From NCBI RefSeq assembly GCF_009931615.1, contig NZ_CP046620.1, positions 2,712,501 through 2,776,500 of the forward strand: a DNA stretch of 64,000 nt. The letters run 5' to 3'. The notes below the pieces were generated by a model that did not search any database, had not been told where the DNA came from, and saw nothing but the letters and a program-made list of their open reading frames with translations. Below, piece by piece: positions 60,324-64,000 of this stretch (its first letter is position 1; every line of letters starts with the position of its first letter). The stretch is from Algicella marina (GTDB lineage Bacteria; Pseudomonadota; Alphaproteobacteria; Rhodobacterales; Rhodobacteraceae). A program made the position numbers and the translations under genes.

Positions 60324-61265
60324 CTACAATTTTGCCAGTCGATCGGTCAGCAAACGAAAAAATCCTTCGGAGTCTGCGTATCTGATGTAGTGAACATTGG
60401 GTGAGCGCTCCGTTACCCGCCACCAATCCACAACCGTCATGCCGCGCGTCAGCCGCGAAGCCAGTTCGACCTCGACGTTGACATGCCGACCGGAGAAGAG
60501 TTCGGGCTGTAAAAGCCATGCAATGACGCAAGGGTCGTGCAGTGGGCCACCGTCAGTTCCATACTTCTCCTCGTCGAACCGCTCGAAGAAATCCAGCAAA
60601 TCGGCGACAGCGTCGCCCACGATGCTACCGATTGCCCGGAAAGCCTCCACCCGCTGCCGCGACGTAAGGCAGGTATGCGTCACATCCAACGGCAACAATG
60701 TTATCGGCAGACCCGACCTAAGCACAATATCGGCTGCCTCCGGATCAACGTAGATGTTGAATTCAGCTGTGGGTGTCACATTTCCTCCCTCGAAAAAGCC
60801 ACCGCCCATTGCAACAATTTCGCGCACTCCAGCTTTGCAGTCCGGCGCATCACGAAACGCCATTGCCACGTTGGTCAATGGCCCTAGCGCAACTATCGTA
60901 ACGCTTTCCGGCTCCGCCCTGCGCAAGGTGTCCACTATGAAATCTACACCGCCTTGCGCCTGAATTTGCATTTTCGGCTCCGGCAGGTCGGGGCCGTCGA
61001 GACCAGTTGCGCCATGCACATATTCTGCCGTTACCAATTCACCGGTTAACGGCCCAACGCACCCTTCAAACACGGCAACATCGGGCCTGCCCGCCAACTC
61101 GCAGATTTTACGGACATTCTTGCTTGTCAGTGCCAGCGGCACGTTTCCTGCCACGGCTGTAATTCCCAAAACTTCCAGTTCTGGGGAGGCAAGCGCTAAA
61201 AGAATCGCGACGGCATCGTCCTGCCCCGGGTCGGTATCGATGATGATCTTGCGTGGCTCTGGCAT
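60324..61265 (-). CDS. inosine-uridine preferring nucleoside hydrolase family protein
   Basis: A 313-residue calcium-dependent N-ribohydrolase that splits nucleosides to ribose and base. The metal-binding start is IIIDTDPGQDDAVAILLAL (about residue 7), the second site MGGGFFEGGNVTPTAEFN (about 155) and the C-terminal HDPCVIAWLLQP (about 245). ATG 61265 (MPEPRKIIID) is chosen, with GGGGGAGG upstream; the frame is open beyond but the rest is not family-like. It is convergent with the RTX gene; substrate preference (inosine, uridine, others) is not readable. Confidence 0.92.
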   Translation of the reverse strand: MPEPRKIIIDTDPGQDDAVAILLALASPELEVLGITAVAGNVPLALTSKNVRKICELAGRPDVAVFEGCVGPLTGELVTAEYVHGATGLDGPDLPEPKMQIQAQGGVDFIVDTLRRAEPESVTIVALGPLTNVAMAFRDAPDCKAGVREIVAMGGGFFEGGNVTPTAEFNIYVDPEAADIVLRSGLPITLLPLDVTHTCLTSRQRVEAFRAIGSIVGDAVADLLDFFERFDEEKYGTDGGPLHDPCVIAWLLQPELFSGRHVNVEVELASRLTRGMTVVDWWRVTERSPNVHYIRYADSEGFFRLLTDRLAKL

Positions 61266-61329
61266 GGATGGCCCCTCCCCCGATATCGGGGCCATCCATA
61301 CCTATCACCGCGCGGGCGGCAATCCCCCT

Positions 61330-61572
61330 TTACCGCGCATCGGCGATGAACACTGCGATTTCGTCTTTTAGTACCATACGCGCCCAATGCATTTCCTTTA
61401 GATGCGCATCATCTGACGGCTCCAGTCCAATCTCCACCCGATGCAAGGCTCTATTGATTTCGTGATACTCGTTCACCAACCGCGAAAAATGCGGATTGGT
61501 CCGCTTCAGATGCTGCAAAATCTCCCTATCCTCCGGGAAATCTTCCGAAAGCTCATGCGGAACGTGAGACAT
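61330..61572 (-). CDS. DUF465 (YdcH) family protein
   Basis: An 80-residue helical protein of the YdcH/DUF465 family, a small coiled-coil cytoplasmic protein of unknown role. HLKRTNPHFSRLVNEYHEIN (residues about 23-42) and the end LKEMHWARMVLKDEIAVFI are typical. It precedes the nucleoside hydrolase gene by 64 bases on the same strand and is divergent from the HAD gene. Confidence 0.9.
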   Translation of the reverse strand: MSHVPHELSEDFPEDREILQHLKRTNPHFSRLVNEYHEINRALHRVEIGLEPSDDAHLKEMHWARMVLKDEIAVFIADAR

Positions 61573-61723
61573 TAAACTGGGCTCCTGCTGGCATCATATG
61601 CCCGAACCGAAACATGATTCGCGACGCCTCGCATTGACACGGATCAATAGGCCGGTGAAATGCGGACGTAGCGGCCTTGTTCTCCCCTGTGCGTCTGCCA
61701 TAGTGCAGGCCGGAGGACCAAGC

Positions 61724-62413
61724 ATGGCGGTAGATGTTTGTATTTTCGACGCCTATGGAACGCTATTCGACGTAGGCGCCGCGGCACGTCAGGTGGCTGA
61801 CGAACCTGGGCGAGAAGACTTCGCAGCGGTCTGGCAGGCGCTGGCTGAGACCTGGAGACAGAAACAGCTGGCGTACAGTTGGCTGCGTGCCGTTGCCAAT
61901 GCACATGCAAATTTCTGGCAGGTCACTCAGGATGGCCTCGACTTTGCTTTGGAAGCCCACAGTATGGATGGAGATCTTGAATTGCGGGAGCGCTTGCTAG
62001 CACTCTACTGGGAATTGGCCGCTTACCCGGAAGTTCCATCGATGTTGGCGCAACTGAAGGCCGCTGGCTTTAAAACCGGCATCCTGTCGAATGGCTCGCC
62101 AGACATGCTTTCAGGTGCGGTTGACAGTGCCGGTATCGGCGAATTTCTCGACGATGTCCTGAGCGTCGAGGACGTTGGCGTGTTCAAGCCTGACGCCCGT
62201 GTCTATGATCTTGTGGGCAAGGCTTTCAGCACCAGTTCTGAGCGGGTGCTTTTTGTCTCGTCCAACGGTTGGGATGCTGGGGCTGCAACGGGCTACGGAT
62301 TCCAGACAGTGTGGGTCAACCGACGTGGAGAGCCGGTGGACCGGTTGCCCTGGAAACCGTCAAACACGCTGACTGATCTTTCGGGAATACCCGACCTCGC
62401 TGGGAAACTCTGA
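61724..62413 (+). CDS. HAD-family haloacid dehalogenase, type II
   Basis: A 229-residue HAD hydrolase of the (S)-2-haloacid dehalogenase type. The nucleophile Asp is in CIFDAYGTLFDV (about residue 10), the Ser of motif II in ILSNGSPDML (about 122) and the acidic motif in FVSSNGWDAGAA (about 180). L-2-haloacids are converted to D-2-hydroxyacids by this family, though many members act on other small phosphates. ATG 61724 follows GGAGGACCAAGC. It overlaps the start of the alpha/beta hydrolase by one base (TGATG). Confidence 0.9.
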   Translation: MAVDVCIFDAYGTLFDVGAAARQVADEPGREDFAAVWQALAETWRQKQLAYSWLRAVANAHANFWQVTQDGLDFALEAHSMDGDLELRERLLALYWELAAYPEVPSMLAQLKAAGFKTGILSNGSPDMLSGAVDSAGIGEFLDDVLSVEDVGVFKPDARVYDLVGKAFSTSSERVLFVSSNGWDAGAATGYGFQTVWVNRRGEPVDRLPWKPSNTLTDLSGIPDLAGKL

Positions 62414-63240
62414 TGCGATTCTCCACTTCCGACGGCCTCAAACTCTATTACGAAGATGAAGGCAGTGGCTTGCCCGTCCTCTGCCTGCCCGGATTGACGC
62501 GTAACGCTCGTGACTTCGACGATGTCGCGCCTCACCTAGATGGCTGCAGAGTCATCCGGCTCGTTAGCCGCGGACGGGACAGGTCCGATTTTGACCCTGA
62601 CCCTTCAAACTACACAGTTACAATAGAAGCCCGCGACGTCGTAGAGTTGCTGGATCATCTTCAGCTTGAACGTGTCGTTGTCCTCGGGACGTCCCGGGGC
62701 GGCTTGATCGCCATGACTCTGGCCGCGACAGCAAAGAAGCGACTTGCTGGCGTTGTCTTGAATGACATTGGACCGAGGATCGAACCCGACGGGCTGCAAA
62801 AAATAATAGATTATATTGGCGTTCCGCCGAAAGGTCGCGACTTCACGGAAGTGGGCGCAGCTCTGAATGCGGCGATGGGTGACGACTTTCCCGGAATCAG
62901 TGATCTGCGGTGGACAATGCTTGCCGAACGCTGGTTCGAAGAAACCCGCGATGGCATTGCACTCAAGTACGATCCGAAACTTGCGGAAGTGGTGAAAGAA
63001 GGCTCGTCCGCGCCTGCCCCCGATCTCTGGCCACTTTTTGATATGCTGGAGGGCATACCACTTGGAGTGATCCGAGGCGAGAACTCCAACCTTCTCAGTG
63101 CCAGTATACTGGAAGAAATGCAGCTTCGGCGCCCCGACATGGCATCGGCGACAGTACCTGATCGGGGTCACGTACCTTTCCTTGATGAGGATGAAAGCCT
63201 CGGAGTCATCAAAAAAGTTATTGAGATGGTAGATAGATGA
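62413..63240 (+). CDS. alpha/beta hydrolase
   Basis: A 275-residue alpha/beta hydrolase. The oxyanion-side strand is LCLPGLTRNARDF, the nucleophile elbow is VLGTSRGG (Ser about residue 97) and the His is in VPDRGHVPFLDE (about 253). The position of the acid reads GENSNLLS; relatives I know have Asp after Ser, here Asn, so the acid may be supplied elsewhere. ATG overlaps the HAD stop and its own stop overlaps the next gene (ATGA), making a tightly coupled operon of three. Substrate unknown. Confidence 0.88.
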   Translation: MRFSTSDGLKLYYEDEGSGLPVLCLPGLTRNARDFDDVAPHLDGCRVIRLVSRGRDRSDFDPDPSNYTVTIEARDVVELLDHLQLERVVVLGTSRGGLIAMTLAATAKKRLAGVVLNDIGPRIEPDGLQKIIDYIGVPPKGRDFTEVGAALNAAMGDDFPGISDLRWTMLAERWFEETRDGIALKYDPKLAEVVKEGSSAPAPDLWPLFDMLEGIPLGVIRGENSNLLSASILEEMQLRRPDMASATVPDRGHVPFLDEDESLGVIKKVIEMVDR

Positions 63241-64000
63241 CGCCCGAAATGATCGAAAGCGCAGAAGCCAGGTTGTCTGGGATCGTGCGTGAAACACCCC
63301 TACTTACATCGCCATTTATAGACGAAATTGCCGGTCGTCGCGTCCATGTCAAAGCGGAATGCCTTCAGCACACTGGTAGCTTCAAATTTCGCGGTGGTTG
63401 GTCGGCAGTCAGTGCCTTGGACGCTGGAGTTCGATCCCGCGGCGTCATCGCATTTTCTTCTGGCAACCATGCGCAGGGTGTCGCGCTAGCCGCAGCCCGT
63501 CACGGCGTTCCGGCAGTCATAATCATGCCCGCCGATGCTCCACGCATCAAGATCGACAACACGCGGGCATTGGGAGCGGAGGTCGTGTTGTACGACCGCG
63601 CAACGGAGAACCGCGACCAGATCGGAGACCGCATCAGTTCAGAGCGCGGGCTTACCCTTATCCGTCCCTACGATGATCCCCATGTGATTGCCGGCCAAGC
63701 GACCGTAGGGCTCGAAATCGCCCGGCAGTTTCAGGGAGGCCCAACAGAAGTGCTGGTATGTTGCGGTGGCGGAGGCCTTACATCCGGTATTGCCCTCGGC
63801 CTTGAGATGAGAGCACCCGCTCTGCGAGTTCGGCCTGTGGAACCGGAAGGCTTTGACGATGTCGCCCGCTCGCTGGCCACCGGGACACGCCAGAGCAACG
63901 AACGACTTGCTGGTTCTGTCTGTGACGCAATACTTACGCCAAGTCCCGGTGAGCTGACTTTTCCGATTCTTCAGCGTCTTTCCGGACCCGGCCTGACGGT
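63237..64000 (+). CDS. threonine/serine dehydratase (PLP-dependent, truncated by window edge)
   Basis: The first 254 codons of a fold-type II PLP enzyme. The start overlaps the hydrolase stop by four bases (ATGA). GSFKFRG (about residue 50) holds the PLP lysine, SSGNHAQGVA (about 75) binds the substrate and CCGGGGLTSG (about 175) binds the cofactor phosphate. Threonine or serine would be deaminated to the oxo acid, but serine racemase-type activities occur in the same family. The rest of the gene lies beyond the right edge. Coupled to the HAD and hydrolase genes. Confidence 0.9.
   Translation, partial: MTPEMIESAEARLSGIVRETPLLTSPFIDEIAGRRVHVKAECLQHTGSFKFRGGWSAVSALDAGVRSRGVIAFSSGNHAQGVALAAARHGVPAVIIMPADAPRIKIDNTRALGAEVVLYDRATENRDQIGDRISSERGLTLIRPYDDPHVIAGQATVGLEIARQFQGGPTEVLVCCGGGGLTSGIALGLEMRAPALRVRPVEPEGFDDVARSLATGTRQSNERLAGSVCDAILTPSPGELTFPILQRLSGPGLT

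Noticed and set aside
1-64000. Mobile elements, prophage, CRISPR or defence systems
   Set aside because: No transposase, integrase, phage structural, restriction or Cas genes were seen, and only one tRNA, with no sign of an integrated element next to it.

Overview
The window reads as chromosomal DNA of a marine-type alphaproteobacterium of the order Rhodobacterales (Roseobacter/Paracoccaceae group). This rests on high GC (roughly 60 percent by eye), short intergenic spaces with many ATGA/TGATG stop-start overlaps, a DinB with an N-terminal zinc ribbon, GlcDEF glycolate oxidase, a DmdA-like gene, the MoxR-DUF58-DUF4159 cluster and RpoH- and CtrA-type sites. There is no sign of phage, insertion sequences, CRISPR or plasmid functions.

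Layout. 1-2.3 kb: MsrPQ methionine sulfoxide repair and a divergent fasciclin protein behind a possible RpoE promoter. 2.3-8.8 kb: a secreted RTX/beta-solenoid protein, ClpB with an RpoH promoter, a TolB-like propeller protein and a periplasmic double PilJ-domain protein. 8.8-14.2 kb: pyrF, dinB, a candidate small RNA with an anti-Shine-Dalgarno motif, N-formylglutamate amidohydrolase, tRNA-Val, rpmJ and a catalytically dead caspase-like protein. 14.3-24.5 kb: one long leftward operon encoding a Liv-type ABC importer, two unrelated AMP-forming CoA ligases and four small unknown proteins, presumably import plus CoA activation of an organic acid. 24.7-32.9 kb: a phytase-like secreted protein, DUF2799 lipoprotein, an ECF sigma factor coupled to a VWA membrane protein, Hsp20 with an RpoH promoter and two tandem S1-type proteases.

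32.9-42.6 kb: AhpD-like, GST and DUF1330 genes facing a TetR regulator with paired operators, a DmdA-like methyltransferase, the glycolate oxidase operon, a Bcr/CflA exporter and a thioesterase. 42.8-50.4 kb: MoxR, DUF58 and two very large membrane proteins, with DUF1285 divergent. 50.4-52.7 kb: an AT-richer region with a repeat element, a CtrA box and a TadE/TadG pair. 52.8-58.3 kb: the housekeeping run rsfS-rlmH-gpmI-envC-ctpA-rppH. 58.3-64 kb: a second RTX/beta-solenoid protein, a nucleoside hydrolase, YdcH, a HAD hydrolase, an alpha/beta hydrolase and a truncated threonine dehydratase.

The observations I rate highest are a shared element of 11-bp-phased CATAC repeats upstream of clpB and again in the tad intergenic region, the paired RTX/beta-solenoid proteins, the candidate small RNA after dinB, the cysteine-free caspase-like protein, and the small unknown genes embedded in the importer/ligase operon.
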